Positions 1 through 14,400 of a stretch of 64,000 nucleotides of DNA are shown one piece after another. The stretch covers positions 12,133,820-12,197,819 of the forward strand of contig NC_044582.1 of NCBI RefSeq assembly GCF_901933205.1, read 5' to 3'. The position numbers were made by a program, and so were the translations under genes. This stretch comes from Camarhynchus parvulus (lineage: Eukaryota; Chordata; Aves; Passeriformes; Thraupidae). Each line of letters opens with the position of its first letter. Position 1 is the first letter of the stretch. The notes under the pieces were generated by a model, which was given only the letters and a program-made list of their open reading frames with translations, had not been told where the DNA came from and did not search any database.

Positions 1-3000
1 CTTTACATGATCTATTTTCATGGCTCTTTTTATTGTCACAGTCTGTCATTATAATGATTTGCAAATCCAGAACAGCGTATGCTTAGCTCTTTAACAGGTG
101 CTCATGGAGGAGATGGGGGGGAAGGCATCTCCCCCCTCTCCTCTGCCCTCTGTAAGGGCCAAGCCCCATCACATGCAGCACAAAATCCCTTCAGGGCTTG
201 TGCAGCAGGAGCTGGCGTGGCTTTCTGCCCACAGGAGCATTTCCACTCCCATCACTTCCATGAGTCCATCACCTCCAGGAAAGCAGCTGGGTGCAGATCC
301 TCCTGTGCTGGTGTCAGCCACAACCAGCCTTTGTGGAGAGGCACAGAAATGCACACATTCTTGAGGAGCCAAGTCTAAAAATGGTCTCCTGCATGATATC
401 AGTTTCTTGTAAAAGCCACTGATGTTTTCTTCCTAAGTTGATACTACTGAAAGCAGCCAAGGATGTTCATGCCTAGCACAGGGTCACTTCTGGGAAAAAC
501 AAATGCTCCAACACACAAGTAGCAAGGGGAGACCCTGAATGTCTTGTAGGTGTGAGATCAACAAAAAAATCAACCATACAAGGGGTGTGAAAGGATGTTT
601 GCAGAGGTAAATTCTTCTGTGTATACGACTGTGGTTTCTGCTCTGCAGAGACTCAAACCTTTCTCTCCTCCCTTCTCCACTTTATTGCCAAGTTCCAGCT
701 GGAAACACCCATATGAACCTCAATAATTGCATGTAGCTCCCTATAAGTGCTGTAGAGTGTGAGGTTTCCATTACTTTAGGCTGATGTCCATTAAGGGAAG
801 CATCTGATTTTATGGCCCTTCAAACCTTACATCCTACCTCACTCTCAATAGTGGATATTTCCCTTTCCACTGCTGGAGATAGTGGGACAACCTGCAAGAT
901 CCCTGTGCACTCCAAATTAATGCCAGTCCTAAAAGTCTCACTGGAGCAAGAGCTGAGTAGCTGTTAGAGCTCCACAGCATTTCTACATATCCCCAAAGAT
1001 TTGGGCTGTGATCTTTGGTTTGGAACTCTCTGTGTTACCATAATACGAGCTGATAACAGCAATATGTCACTGCACTTATTTCCAGTAGACAGTTCCCTGG
1101 AGGGAAGGAAAAAAAACGGTTTAAATCTGACATGCTATCAGTGTTAAAAGAGAAAGTAAATATATGCCAAAACCAAACAATTGAAACAAAAATCCAACAA
1201 AGATGACAGTATTCCAACTGCATCCTGGATGTGAGGGAGAAAATTGATGTTGAATTAGGTATCTGCATATGAATTTCCAGATTTCTGTGTTTCTTCCTTA
1301 AATTACAAGCACACAGCATATCTTGGGGGTTTATGATCACCATCAAAGCCATCTTGCTGAGAAATGTGAATTTCTTTCTCTTTCTGAAGGTCACAAAGTA
1401 GATATCCCATATCTAGGGGCTGAGAGAGCAGGAACATTTGGTATTCCTCCAAATGAAAGCATCTCCAGTATCATTTGTTCAGCCTCCCCTTGCTAAGCTG
1501 CTGGATGTGAATCACTCAGCAACCTCCCAACATGTCAGTGATGGCTGTGTGCAGCTGGAGAGCTCAGTCTTGCAAAAGTGATGCTCAGACTTGATGCTCT
1601 GGAAATTAAACATGTTCTCTACAGAGTCCCCTTGAATGTGGTGTCTGCATTTCACATGCAGCCCCATGCTGATCCTTACCACTGGTGTGAAAATCACTTG
1701 AGAATCATTTTTCCCTGGGCTTTACATTACTATCTTAGGATTCTTATCAGGCCACTCAGAAACTAGTGGCACAGTCATTACTGGCTGCTTGTCACTGATA
1801 GAGAATGGGAGACACAAGAGATGCCCAAGCATAAGCAAGCAAACTGCAGTATAACTAAAAAAGGCAGAAAACACTGCTTTTTTTTGGTTATTTATAGGAA
1901 CTTCAAAGTTCTCCTCAGTTATAAATCATTCTGAGCTACCAGTCTGACTAAGGATGGCTGTGCTTTTGAAGGTGAAAGCTGGAAGATCAGACCTTGGGTG
2001 ATAAAAAGAATGTTGGTTCCACTACAGACAAATTTGATTGCAGAGGAGATAAAATGGTCTCCAAGAATACGATAGATTAGGCTGAGATGTTTTTGCCATG
2101 CAACCAGTCATCAAGAGATAAAAGTGCTTCTACAGGGTAGATTTTCAGTAGGAGAAAATTAACCTCTCTTAAACCTTATTTCCCATCAGAAAGAGTAAAT
2201 AAAATTTCCATTTGACTGCCACTTTCTTAGGACAGTTGATTAGAATGGAAAGCTAATGAATAAAACCCCCACCCTTTTAAACCAAACTTGAAAAAAAAGT
2301 TAAACCCATAGTGAAAAATTTTAAAATTTGCAGCCATGATGCCAGATTCAATTGTATTTGTACTGCTAATTTATATGTGCAAGATAAGCAAAGTTATGAA
2401 TGGAGATGAGAAGCCAAAGAATTGTAAGAGACAAGGGAAATTGTTCTATAGCCAAACATGCTTAGACTGTCCTCAAAAGAGGAACCAACAAGCAATTTAA
2501 CGTTGTTTCAGTGTCTTCTGTTCCAGAAGCAGACAGCACATCAGGCTGTGTATGAAAAAAAAAAAAGAGGAGTGGCTCATAAAACTTTCAGACAAACTAT
2601 GTTTAGAAAAAAATTAAAAAAACAATAGCAGCAACAAAAAAAATCAGCCTTTTCCTGGAAGAAAAGGATTTGTATGCAAATATACCCCAACAGTTGTCAC
2701 CAAAACTAAAGGATTTTGAAGTTAGAGAAGGATTTTTTGAATATAGTTTATCACTACTTTGATGAAATGAGATGCCAGCTGCAAGGTTGCTGCTGTCTCC
2801 TTTAATGGCAATTAGGAGGCTGGGAGATGGAGCTGTGGCTTGTGCTCACAGGCAGAGCTGGCAGCACACATGCAGCACAATTCTGACACCTAAACCTCCA
2901 GTGGCAGCAGCCAAGACATCAAGAGGCCCAAGCTTGGCAGTAAAACACTGCACTTACTGCAACCTCTGTGACCTGAGGTGCTACAAAATGCATGAAACAC

Positions 3001-4432
3001 TCGGTATCACTTATAATAATTTAATGTTTTCCAGTGGGAGGAGGAATGGGGAACCACTGTTTGAATAAAGCTAAGAGCAAACTCTGCTGCTGAGAAAGAA
3101 TGGTCGGACTCGTTTTGCTTTACACGCTTTCATTTCCTTCCTGTTTGTTCAGAACAGTGCGTTTGCCCTCGAGCAGTTTCACCCAGGCCTTCCAACCAGC
3201 AAGGACTGAGCAGGAAAGAAGCACCAGGAATTACATTTGGTAGCCATGCCTCCCTCCTCAAGGCCCAGGGAAGGGATGAGCGCTCCAGCACACTTTAAAG
3301 GTCAACAGGAGCAGACAGAGGTCAAAGCCATGGGGGCCACTTAGAGAATGCCTTGAGAGCAACTCTGTCTTACAGATTTTGGATTTGGAAACATTTGGTG
3401 ACAAATGACACCTCTGCATTTTCATCTGCACTTACAGAAATACTAAAATAATGAAATCCTGCAATTACTCAAGCTTCCTCCTTGAGTTATTTTGCCCTCA
3501 AAAAGTAGTGGAACATTCAAAACCTTGCTCAGACTTAGAAAACTATCCCCACTTCCAGATGCTATCACCACTGCTGTGCAATAGTCAATTGCTGATTGAT
3601 TTCCTTTAAACTTGTGTAAGCTATAGATATATAGATGTGTACGTGCATTGAAACTCATAGCATGTTTCCTTGTTCAGAATTCCAATATCAAAACATCTCC
3701 AATCTCCCCAAGTGTGCTCTAGGACAACCTACAGGACAAAAGGAAATCAGTTTCAACAAAGCAGAAGAGATTCCTAATGAACATCTGAAAATACAATTTT
3801 AAAAATTATTTTCTTGCCTTAACTCACATAGGCACACATTTGTGTTTTGGAGGATGACATTTCTGAGACTGCCACTGATCTATCACAAAACTTCCAAAAT
3901 TTACCAACAACTAAAACTCTCTCTTGGAGATTTAGCTTATGTGACTGCATGTTCACACCTGCTACCTCTGTTTGCATGCTATAAACATTTTTCAGAAATA
4001 AAAGCCCTAATAGGTGAAGGCCAAAGTCATTAAACATAATTTTGAATACATCAGAGCACAAAATGTTCCCACGCTGGCAAGTGCTATGCAATAGAATAGA
4101 TCTGCACATAATGGCAAGAAAAACATTGTGGAAGCAGATGTCAGGAAAATTATTTACCTTGATTCAGATTCTTCAAGGAGAAGGATTTAAAAATATTTTT
4201 CTGCAACATGGCTTAGCACTGATGGAGAAGAGGCTGGGCTGAGCAGCTGGGGCATTTGCAGCCCCATTCTCCCATTACTCCTGTGTGGGTGGGAGAGCAT
4301 TGGGATCCCTTCCCCTGCCTGGGCACAACAAGGGGAGCCCCAGGCAGGGCTGGATGTGCTGCTGGCCCACAGGAGACCAAGCCCAGGGAGCAGAGCCAAG
4401 GGCAGGAGGGTGCAGCACGGTGGGACACAGCT

Positions 4433-4460
4433 CTCACCTTGGGTGTCTCACCTTGGGTAT
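4433..4460. repeat. 14-bp tandem duplication
   Basis: Two adjacent copies of a 14-base unit (ctcaccttgggtgt, then ctcaccttgggtat) differ at one base. They lie in a GC-rich patch. Confidence 0.8.
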
Positions 4461-7400
4461 CCTCACAGGGCTCAGCGAGCTCACAGCACAAATCCAGCCA
4501 CAGAAAAACCCACCAGAAATATCTAACATTCCACATTACGTTGCTTTCACCACAAAAATAGCTACATGCACAGCACAGGCTCCTCCAGAGCTGTCAAACA
4601 AGATTTGAAACCCAGTTCCTCTGGCATGGGATGCACAAATCTTCTGCAACAGCTATAGGAGATCTTGACTGACAGCAGGAGCAGCAAGTTGATATTGTTT
4701 GTTGTGCACTCAACACCACACAAAGCAGAAACAGTTTGGGGACTTCAGCTTTACAAAATAGTTTTACTGTTCAGTAATGCTAACCCTTGAGATGCTAAAA
4801 AAAAGAAAAGTAAAAGAAAAGCAAAAAAGTTTTCCAAAGTAACAACTTTTTTAGCTACTAGAATGCTTTAAAGCCCCCAAAAAAGTAAAGAAAGGAGCCT
4901 GGGATCCATACATCCTGCTGCACATAATCCCCAAACAGACTATGTGCAATAAGAAAAATATTATTACTTAATATTTTTGCCTTACATAATTCAGTACAGC
5001 ACTGGATGTTGCTAAACCTTTTAACCCCTCATTTTTTTCCACTCTCCACAAAAACTGGTGACTTTTCTCTAAGGAAGTAAGATATACAAGTTAATAAGTT
5101 GAGTAGCATTTCATCCTCACATGATAAAAATTCATTAAAAATTCTTTAAAAAACCAACCAGGATGAATCCCAAACAGAAGAAAATCAGTAGTGCTGGAGC
5201 TTCCATAGAGGGCAACAGAGATGGCCTCACTTGGAACAGAGCCCTTCACTCAAAGGAAAAATCAAGGCTATCTATTGCATCTTGTACAAATGCACCATGG
5301 AATCCACAAAAAAAAGTAATTGTAACACTATGTCAGGCAATGTAAATATGCAGGTAGGTGTCCAATTACTTCAGCTTTAAAGATCAGTGTAGTCTTTCTC
5401 TTTATAAGCAGAGAGGGTGCACAGAGGTTTTGATACACACTCTTGATGTATTACCTTTGAAATCTGGCACTGCTGGGGACTGTTGTTGTTCAACCAAAGT
5501 GTATGTATGCAAAAGCTGGATCATTTTCATCATGCTGTGTGGTGTATAGCTGTGCTTTTCAGAGTAAATATCTATACTGCTGAAGAAAATGCCCTTTTTC
5601 TTTTGAAGTAGCAGAGTACAAACCTCAAAGGTTGATTTCTTTGCAAAGACTAAGGCCCTAATGATCATAAGCAACACACAATTACTGCAGCTCCAGAGTT
5701 ACAGAGAATATATCCCAGGCAGGTCCTTGTCAATAGAGCTCACAGCACATTGCAGAGAATAAAGTTGGTATAAACTATTCATTCATATGTTACTTCATAT
5801 TGAAAGATATATTGGTGACCTTCTCCAGCTTGACTGTTATAATAGTAATAAAACTGAATCCTGGAAGATTGCACTTGTGGTCAAAGTAGTAAAATATGAC
5901 CTTATGCTATTCAACATTGACATTTATTATATCAATTCAAACACAAAAACTGCATTAAAATGATGTTAAGTGTCTGGATTTCAAGCAAAACAGCCGAGAA
6001 ATTTGATGTGCCAATAAGATTTCTTCACCAGCTCACCATTTCACTTTTCACCATTTCAATACATGAGACACATCATTTACCAAATCTGGTAGTTTAGGCT
6101 CTTTAAATAAAAATCTGCTTGTATCTCAGCCACAGGAATCATGGCAGAGGTGACACCATGTAGTGAATCTGCAGTGCTCTCAATATGAAAACAAAAGTTA
6201 AATAAATCCCCAGAATCAGGAGTTCATCTTTGCTCTTTGAGTGGAAACACAAAGGGCTAAATGCAAAATGCTGACCACCTGGTTGCAACAAGAATGAAAA
6301 TTTTCACAGTCATTTTTAATATCACAGCAGCACATCCATTTCAATCACAGAAAGAAAACCTAGTCTCAGGCCAGCAAGAAGATCGAGGATTCTGCAGCCC
6401 CACATACTCTGAACTCCCACTGCTTTCCCTAAAAATACAGGACAGAGAGCAGCATATCAGAGCAAAGATGTGCACTGCAGATCACAGAGCAGAATGAGGT
6501 CTAGAGCTATTTTGGGATACAGTAAAAGTTGAAGAATAGAGCTATCTGGCATTCTTTTTTATTTTTCTGATGCAGTTAGTGATGGTTGACAAGTAAATGT
6601 TTTTCAGGGTTACGAAACAATTACTAGTTAAAAATAAAATAAAAGAAAAATTGAGATTCCAGACTCAAAGTGATCTCAGATCAGTCAAAAATATGGGCAT
6701 TTGAGCATTTATTTGGAGCCTGGTAATTCTGCACAGAGACCTGTCTCCTGCTATGAGCATCCTGACTGTTCTGTGCTGTGTTACACACACGGTGATTTTT
6801 AATGAGAAACTCAACAGCCATTTCAGAACAACAGACAGAAGCACATCAACCATTTTTTCTCAGAACAGAATCCTTACTTTTAGCCAGCCTAAATTTGAAA
6901 ATATGCTTAATTCTCAGAATTTAATGAGAACATTAATGCCTCCCACCATGCTGGCAAGTTGCGAATTTTCAGACAGAAAGAGAAAAACATTGGATTTTTA
7001 TAATCCAAGTTGCATAATCTGTCAAGAACAATGATTTGCGTCTGGCAAATGCTGATACGCATTTTTAGTAGAGCTAAGCAACATCAGCTCAGAGAAGAGA
7101 GCAAAATCCCCCTGCCTTTGGGCCAGGCACTGCAAAATGAAGCTTAAAAAAAAAAAGAAAAAAGAAAGGAAAAGTGGGCTTGTCATCAGGGTGGCAGACA
7201 ACGACAGCTATTTCATTTCAGCTCCCTGGAATACAGACTTTCTGTTTTCAGGCTATGACTGACAGAGCTGCAGCTCCCCTGTAGTAAGGGTGACATCTCA
7301 TTTGAACAGCAGCTTCACCCCAAGACATCCTCTAGGGTAGGAACTCCAGGCACCCTCCCTTCCCAGAACCTCCAGCTTTGCTGGAGTGTCTCAATGGCAC

Positions 7401-9010
7401 ATTTGTGCAGGAGATCTCCTGTTCTGCCCTGGCAGAAGCTGCTCCTGTGGTGCTCAGTGCCTACACAGATCCTTTTATTTGGTTCCCTTCCTCTCTAAGG
7501 GGTGCAACTGGGTCAGGCTTTTCCTTTTTTTCAACCTCCTTTTGGACACATTTCAGCAGGTTTCTCCTCATCCACCCAATATCCCTGCCTCCTCTTCACA
7601 CAGTGTGCTCTTTTAACAAAGTGTGAGGCACAGCAGGCCCTCACACCTGGATATAAAAGCCTTCTTTCTTTGCTCTCTACCTCTTCTCCTACATTATTTG
7701 CATCCAACCACGATTCATTTCCTCTTATTTAAGAGGACAGAAATGTGACTAGTAAGGCATGTTATGAAGCAGAGTATTTCACAAAAAAATCTGCCAAGCC
7801 CTCCATGGCCAAACTAATTATAATTGTACTCTCTGCAGCTTGATGAAGCTAAATGGAGATCTACAAACTGCTTCAGTAAATAGAAAAACATGCAAGTGAA
7901 AGACATTCATTTGGAGAAATATGCATCCAGCATTGAGGCTTCAGGAGCAGCAGTTTATAGACCCAGTTACCACTACATGCATTTTAAAATTGAATGCCTC
8001 CTCAGTATTCATGAAGTGTACCACAGTTCAATAGTTGTTTTCATGAGTTGTGCCTTCATTAGGTGAACAACATTAAACACCTGGGATACTGTTCAAACTA
8101 GTCCTAAGGGGCAAATTTTCATGACAAATGAGCTGAGATAAATTTTACAACTGAAAAAAAAAATCTCATTTTTGCAATGGTAAATTTACTACTTGTTTCA
8201 AAGAAATAAAATAAAGCAACAAAGACACAAAGTTAATATTAATATTACTTCTACAAAATGCCACAGAAAAGATTTCAGTTTGCTCTGCACATAAGAACAC
8301 TTTCAAATACCAGAAGGAGAGTAAATATTTATTGACACATGCTTTTGTTTCCCCTTTCAAGTTAATGGGGTTAATTCCCCACTATCTTTGCAACCTTCTG
8401 TATGTTCATTATCAGGACGACTTCTTATGTGTTTATGGCATAAGCATCTTAGAGATTTTGTTCAAATCTGTTTCTTTCTGTATTTCCTAAGGCCTGTAGC
8501 ATGCTTATTTCAATCCTTACTTGGACAATGTACCCCTGGAGATGTTAAATGTACATTTCTCTGTGCCCTCTCCCTCACTTGTTCAGAGCTGAGCAAGAAG
8601 TGCCTCAGTGCACACACAGCAGGCTGGCTCTTCCACCCACAAGATTTGGGAATGCTCAAATAGAGCTCATTGCAAGGAATTCCTCTTGCCCTGCAGGCTG
8701 CCATGACTTCCCACAGTTCTGGCCATCCCCCTGCATGTGTGCGAATGCTTCATTCCCTCTGGTGCTGCTCTCAGGAGTGAGGAACAGTTTGTATTTGGGG
8801 TTTGCTTCTCTCTACTCGCAGCTGTCCCTGTCCCTTGACAGCTGACTGGACTGGAAAGGACTTGAAGCGACTCAGACTGGGGGTCTGACACTTCAGGACT
8901 TGATATCAGTCTGATACCAGTGCCATGGAGCCTGGCTGAGCTGTGCTGGGGCCTCGGGCCAGGCTGCTTCAGGCACCCTCAGTCCCACACCCTGCAGGGA
9001 AACACTGACA

Positions 9011-9035
9011 TTGTCACCTTGTCACCATTGTCACC
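9011..9035. repeat. Short ttgtcacc repeat, three copies
   Basis: The 8-mer ttgtcacc occurs at 9011-9018, 9019-9026 and 9028-9035, with one base between the second and third. It sits in a GC-rich patch and looks like a small degenerate minisatellite. Confidence 0.75.
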
Positions 9036-9654
9036 TACGTCCCCAGCTGGCACTTGGGCCAGAGGCAATAAGGACACAGAGATGCATTTACAGCTCCATT
9101 TTGTCCAGACACCAGGGGCAGAGAGAAGACATGGTGAGAAGGAAGATAGGACAGGAGAACCATGCTTCCACTCCTACAGCAGCTGGAATCCTGCACAGGA
9201 AGGTTCAGCCTGTGGTCCTTGCATTTTGTGTCTTCTTGCAAGCACTACAACAGCCACAAATAGGGAAAACCAGCTGCATTTTCAGATAATTCTAACCACA
9301 GTTATTATTTTCATAATCCTTTATTCTTGCTTCTTAAGTCACAATTTCCTCCCACATCAATGACACCATCACAGGAAGGTAATATGGTCCAGTTGAGTAA
9401 TTTGTATAGATGCACAAACATCCCTCGCACAATAGAAGCTCTCAGAACATTTTCTTCTCTGCCTCTTTTTACTGTCTTTCTGGTTTATTTTACCCTAAAC
9501 AATCCCTCTCTCAGGAGACCTTCCAGCTATCTTACAAGCAGGCACTGAGCCTTTCATACTTTAATAAAACATAAAAATTAAAGCAATGAATATTAGAAAT
9601 ATCCATCTTACTCAATTAGATGCTCCATAGTGGACTGTAAACCTTTGAATGTGG

Positions 9655-9675
9655 TTGACTAATCCCATTAGTCAA
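9655..9675. repeat. Short perfect inverted repeat
   Basis: The arms ttgactaat and attagtcaa are perfect 9-base reverse complements around a 3-base ccc loop. Pairing does not extend outward. It may be chance or a dimeric homeodomain-like TAAT/ATTA site. Confidence 0.5.
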
Positions 9676-11423
9676 GCAATTTTCTCTACTGCTTCCAGGA
9701 GCACAGAGCTCACTAGAAAATACATTTAGAACCATGCCCACCCTTTAGATTAGATTAAGCTGCCTATAGAAGTCCAAAGTGTTTCCCTAAGGTTTAAGAC
9801 CTATATATTAATCCCTGTATTTTTCACAATTCACTGGGTATGCACTGTTCCTAAAAATTACTACAGGCTTGGTTTCACTTAATGTTGACCTTCCTCCAAA
9901 GTACTAGATACAGTGGAATCACAGGCCAAGGGAACAAAGACTTTCTTTAAAGATTACTAAAATTATATTTTTCCTCATAGTGAGAAAGAATTCCTCCAAA
10001 TTTAGTTCATTAACAAATTCAAGGAAGGCTTAAAAAGGAGCAGTCTGGCTTTGGGTTGCGTTTCAAAGACTCGTGGCCCTTGTTGTGCAGGAGTTGCAAA
10101 CTGTGACCCAGCTCCTCTCTGCTGGTTCCCATTTACAAGGGCCTGTGCTTTATTGCTGTCAGTTCACACTTCCAGCCCTCCCTGAGAGAAAAGGGAGATG
10201 AGAAAGGATACTCAGAGCTTGACTCCTGCACCCAAACATCTCCCATGGTCACCAGGGAGCCTCTGGACGCATTCCCCTTCCTATCCCACCACTGAAGACC
10301 ACTTCCCTCTCAAAGCTGGGGCTCAAAGTTCCAGGGAATGCTTGGATCTGAATCCATTTTTTTCTCTTGGTTTGAAGGCAGACAAGGCAGATGGTTCATT
10401 ATCAACATCAGTTTGTTGGATTTTTTTTAGTCTGCACTGTAAAATCCCTTCAGGCCCCAAAAGCTAAACCTGAGGCAAGGTGTGAGGTCCTGCACAGATG
10501 AAGTAGGAAACAGTCCCTGCTCAGAAACCATGCAGGGGAGACTGGGGACATGAACACAGAAGGACAAGAAATAAAGCACATGTTCAAAACAGAGGTATGC
10601 AGCACTAGAATATAAATGCCATTTCCTAGGGAAAGTGTGCTAAACACCTTCCATAATCCAAATCAGCACAACAGTGCTGCAGATCACTAAAGAATCCAGC
10701 AGTGTTTGCTATGTGAACCCTCCTATCTGTATGGACTCATTTTAAGACAACATAAAAACAAATCAGTACCAAAGTTTAGTTATTTCCATCAGATAAAAAT
10801 GCCAAAAACATGTTATGTCACTTTGTATTTTATGTCTAAACAAAGGATGTTAGACAAGCAGAAGGAAGATATTTGAAATCAGGAACTAGAAAGGCAAATT
10901 ATTTTAATTTTAAAATGGTGGCATCTTGAAGAGTGTTTGAATGAAGGTTCATAAATTGGCTGGAATTAAAGCAGAACTTAGCTCAGAATATTCTTCATAG
11001 TTGAATTATTCAAACAATATGAGGCTACTGAGAAAACATTGTCTGAGCTAAACCCTAATTACAACAGTGCAAAACAAACCACTTTAACTAATAGAGCACA
11101 TCTTTCAGTGATGTCGGTTCTGAAAAATGCTACTTTTTGTAATATGTGTGAACTCTAAATTTTTCAGGAAGCAGTAGACTAACAGTAAATATGTGGTTGG
11201 CACAGCTTCAGCACACAGATCACATACCCGAGATTTGAGAGCTCTCAGACAAGAAAATGCTTCAGTGAATACTTAAGTTTGAATAGTTACATATCAGCTG
11301 CCTTTGGAGTAACACCACAGTTACTCCCCACAAGCCCCCTGCATGACAGCACAGTGTAGCAGTCTCTGCTCCAGCAAAATTAAAAGCAGAGAGTGTTGGA
11401 AATCATGAATTTGGAAATTATGC

Positions 11424-11471
11424 CCTTGTTTAGGGCAGACATTGATCCTGCAATGTCTGCCCTGAACAAGG
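11424..11471. repeat. Long near-perfect hairpin, pre-miRNA-like or palindromic repeat
   Basis: The arm at 11424-11444 and the arm at 11451-11471 are 21-base reverse complements. The single mismatch (T versus G) would be a G-U wobble in a + strand RNA. The loop is six bases (atcctg). Weak outer pairing is possible between atgaa (11405-11409) and ttcat (11489-11493), which would give a precursor of about 90 nt. The shape fits a microRNA precursor or a small palindromic transposon remnant. I do not recognise either arm as a known microRNA seed. The inverted repeat itself is certain; its role is not. Confidence 0.8.
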
Positions 11472-11499
11472 AGTTAAAGCTCCCTATTTTCATAAATGA

Positions 11500-14400
11500 A
11501 ACATTCTCATAACTGATTACACAAGTGAGGACTCGTGCAGAAAAAGGATGGACTGCAGAAAATATGCCACATCATAGGTGTACAGGAAAATCAGCTGCAC
11601 CATTTGCCCGAGAAAGGAAACAAACATGCATGAGCTTTTAATAATCTCCATGTGGTTTTTTAGCAGGAAATGCACTTAGAAACATGTTGGACTCCTTTTA
11701 ATCAGAAGGCACCACTGAGGGTCCGGATCATGATGGATCCTGGTTGGAATGAGGTGGATGGATGGAGTTGGTATGAGAAATTCTGGACACTGAGAGAACA
11801 GAGTCCATAAGCCAGGCAGAACATGGCAGCCTCACCTTTTATCTGCTTAGCAGAGTTTGACATGTTAAGGGAGCCAGCACACGTAGAAGAGAGAATGCAT
11901 TTCAGTCGGTGACATTTTCACTACAATATTCAGAGTTAAAAATGCATTAGCAGTAACTTTCCATCTATCAAAACCATGAGGCAGGAAGCAACACTTGCCT
12001 GGCAAAGTCTAAGAATGCTATTAAATGTGCTGGAGGCCAGACTCTGTCCTTTTTTATGATCCATTTGCATAAGTAGGACATTTTCACATAAGTCTACATG
12101 GCTTTAGGGCAGCATAACTTGCCACCTCTCTACCTGACTGCTACTTGCCTGACTACCAAGCATCGAGAGCTGACTAAACATGGTTTTTACAAAATTTTTA
12201 TATCATGACCCATAAAATGTTTGCTCATTACCTGAGTTTTTATAATTTGTAAATAACAATAATTGCAAAACTGCCAGGGACACAAAGCTACCACACCTCA
12301 GCCGAATCACAGTAGCCATACAGCACGTTCTAGCAACCCTCAATGAATAGAAGGGACTTAACTTGTGCTCAAGGAAAGAATATGTTCAGCTATGAGGTCT
12401 AGAAAGCCCTTACATGCTGCTGTGTGTCCACCTCACCACAGTCTTGTCTTTGTTTTGCAAACCCATGAAGAACCCTGTCTGCCCTGCTCTTTTCCTGTTA
12501 CACAAAGTGCAGATCACTTGCTGTACTGCCAGAGCAGCTCACACTTGCAGCACTGGAGCAAGCAATGCTCATGTTAGACCAGCAGAGAGCTGTGGATGAA
12601 GGGAAGTAAAATACCACTCCATGTGCCATCGTGTGTGGACTCTGCCCTGTGCAGAGATGCTGTGAAGTTTGTCACAAAATGCTAACAGCCAAAAGTACCC
12701 TGAAGTTGAACGATTAAACATGGCCCAGTGCTGCCCATAAGAGTGGCCAGGGCTTTTCTGGCTTGGCTGCCAGTGCTCCACATCAATTAGCTGCTGCTTC
12801 TCAGGGGTTCTGTGTTTATAGAATAAACACCCAAGTCCAGTATCCTGTGGTACACAGTGCACTCAGTTAACTTCCACCTGCATATTTAGCTCTCTACAGA
12901 AGACTTAAGAGACTTTCAGAGAAACTTCTTTGAAGAGGTGTAAGGTAGAAGCCAGCCACAGGCACGTTTGCTCCTGCTCTCTGTGGGAGGAAAGGAGGAG
13001 GACAGGCAAATACCCTCAGTGTCACTCCTCTCTCTGCTGCTCTAATGAACGTTCCTCACAGGCACCTTTCTGACAGAAAGCCTGCAGTTTCTTTACATAA
13101 TGACTTCAGAATAAATTGCATGGGGATCAGAACAGAGGGAAAATTATAACTTGCAAGTACAGTTCCCCATCAAAGGCTTCTTAGTTACTCCCTTATTTGG
13201 CTCGTTCTCACCGCGCTCCTATGATACACAAACGTGTGCAGCGCCTTTACCACACCTGGGGGTTACTCTGGAGTAAAGCCACGTTTGTGTGGGCAGCATT
13301 TCAAGTAGCCAGGTGCCTAACTGTGAATAGAATAAAAACAGGTGTCCCTGCCATTTCCTCAGGGTCCCAAGAGTTAATCCTAAAGCCTGTTACGTGACAC
13401 TGAATTTTAGACACTACTTGAAAGCAACTCTCAACTTCGGGAGTAGCTAAACTATCTTTTATTTCTTCTTTAGGTGTCCCTGTTGAGTGATATTCTCTAG
13501 GAATTGTTATGGGCTCCTAAGGATCTGGGCAAAGTAGGTTCTTCCCAGATAATGTTCTTGCAGGCACTGAGACAGTCAGGAGCTGCTGCAAGTGCTGCCC
13601 AGTAGCACTTGAAATGGCAAAGCTATTTCTGTTACTGAGGGCAGGGGAAGGGCCTGAGAGCAGTGGTTTAGAAACATTTCTAGCCCAGGCAGCTTCCTGC
13701 TGGTTCTCATGATGCTTAGAAAGAAACATTTCTGTTCTTTAATCCATCAGATGCTGCGGTGTGAACCGAGGGAAAATTCTCCTTGGGTCCTAAATATGAA
13801 GATATAAGAGTCTTAAACTTTCCCACTCATTCCATGCTACACCTTCTGCTCACTTCACCTAACTTTAGCCATCTAAATATTAGGATAGTTTAAATGTGTG
13901 TAAATCTAGTTTATAGCTATCTCTCAGGGGGAAAAGCAAGATTTCTCTAGAATGCAATTTTCCTGTCCTGTGGCAGCTATCTCAGGCAACCAGGATAAAT
14001 TGCCTGCTGGAATCTGATTCTTTCCAGCCTGGATAGCTGCCAAAGACCAGTGCTGACCCATGTGAAAGCAAGGGCTGGGTACTACCGGGTGTGAGTGTGT
14101 GAGGGGATATTGTGCCCAGCAAGCAAATGGAGATTTCAGCCTGCCCCAGGAGGAGCAAGGGTATGAGGGGACTCTGCCTGGCTCAGGGCTTCATCCCAGG
14201 ACTGCTTTCTGATCAAGGAAGAAAAGGCTGCCCCTGGCTCCTAAAAATCAACAGCCCCAGACCTGACAAACTCCAGACAAACGAGAAAGTCATCAATTCC
14301 TGTCTTCCACAAACTCTAGTGGGGCAACAGCTGACAGAAAGCCACCATTCTGCAGAAAGCAGAAATGGTGGCAGTGTCATGAACTTGTGCTGAATTACAG

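Larger units (their letters stand above)
1..11402. other. Non-coding stretch, no gene recognised
   Basis: I see no supported gene here on either strand. The sequence is AT-rich with A-runs (about 2550-2645, 4797-4830, 7146-7175) and GC-richer patches at about 100-370, 4240-4500 and 8540-9060. Open frames of 60-147 codons occur but lack recognisable domains, and their composition follows the local base bias. Several acceptor-like pyrimidine tracts end in AG (for example before 3154 and 2527) but have no convincing donor downstream in an open frame. It may be intergenic or intron DNA. Confidence 0.6.

Noticed and set aside
8920..9363. 147-codon plus-strand open frame
   Set aside because: It crosses a GC-rich stretch with ttgtcacc repeats. 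The composition follows local bias and another frame is open over the same bases.
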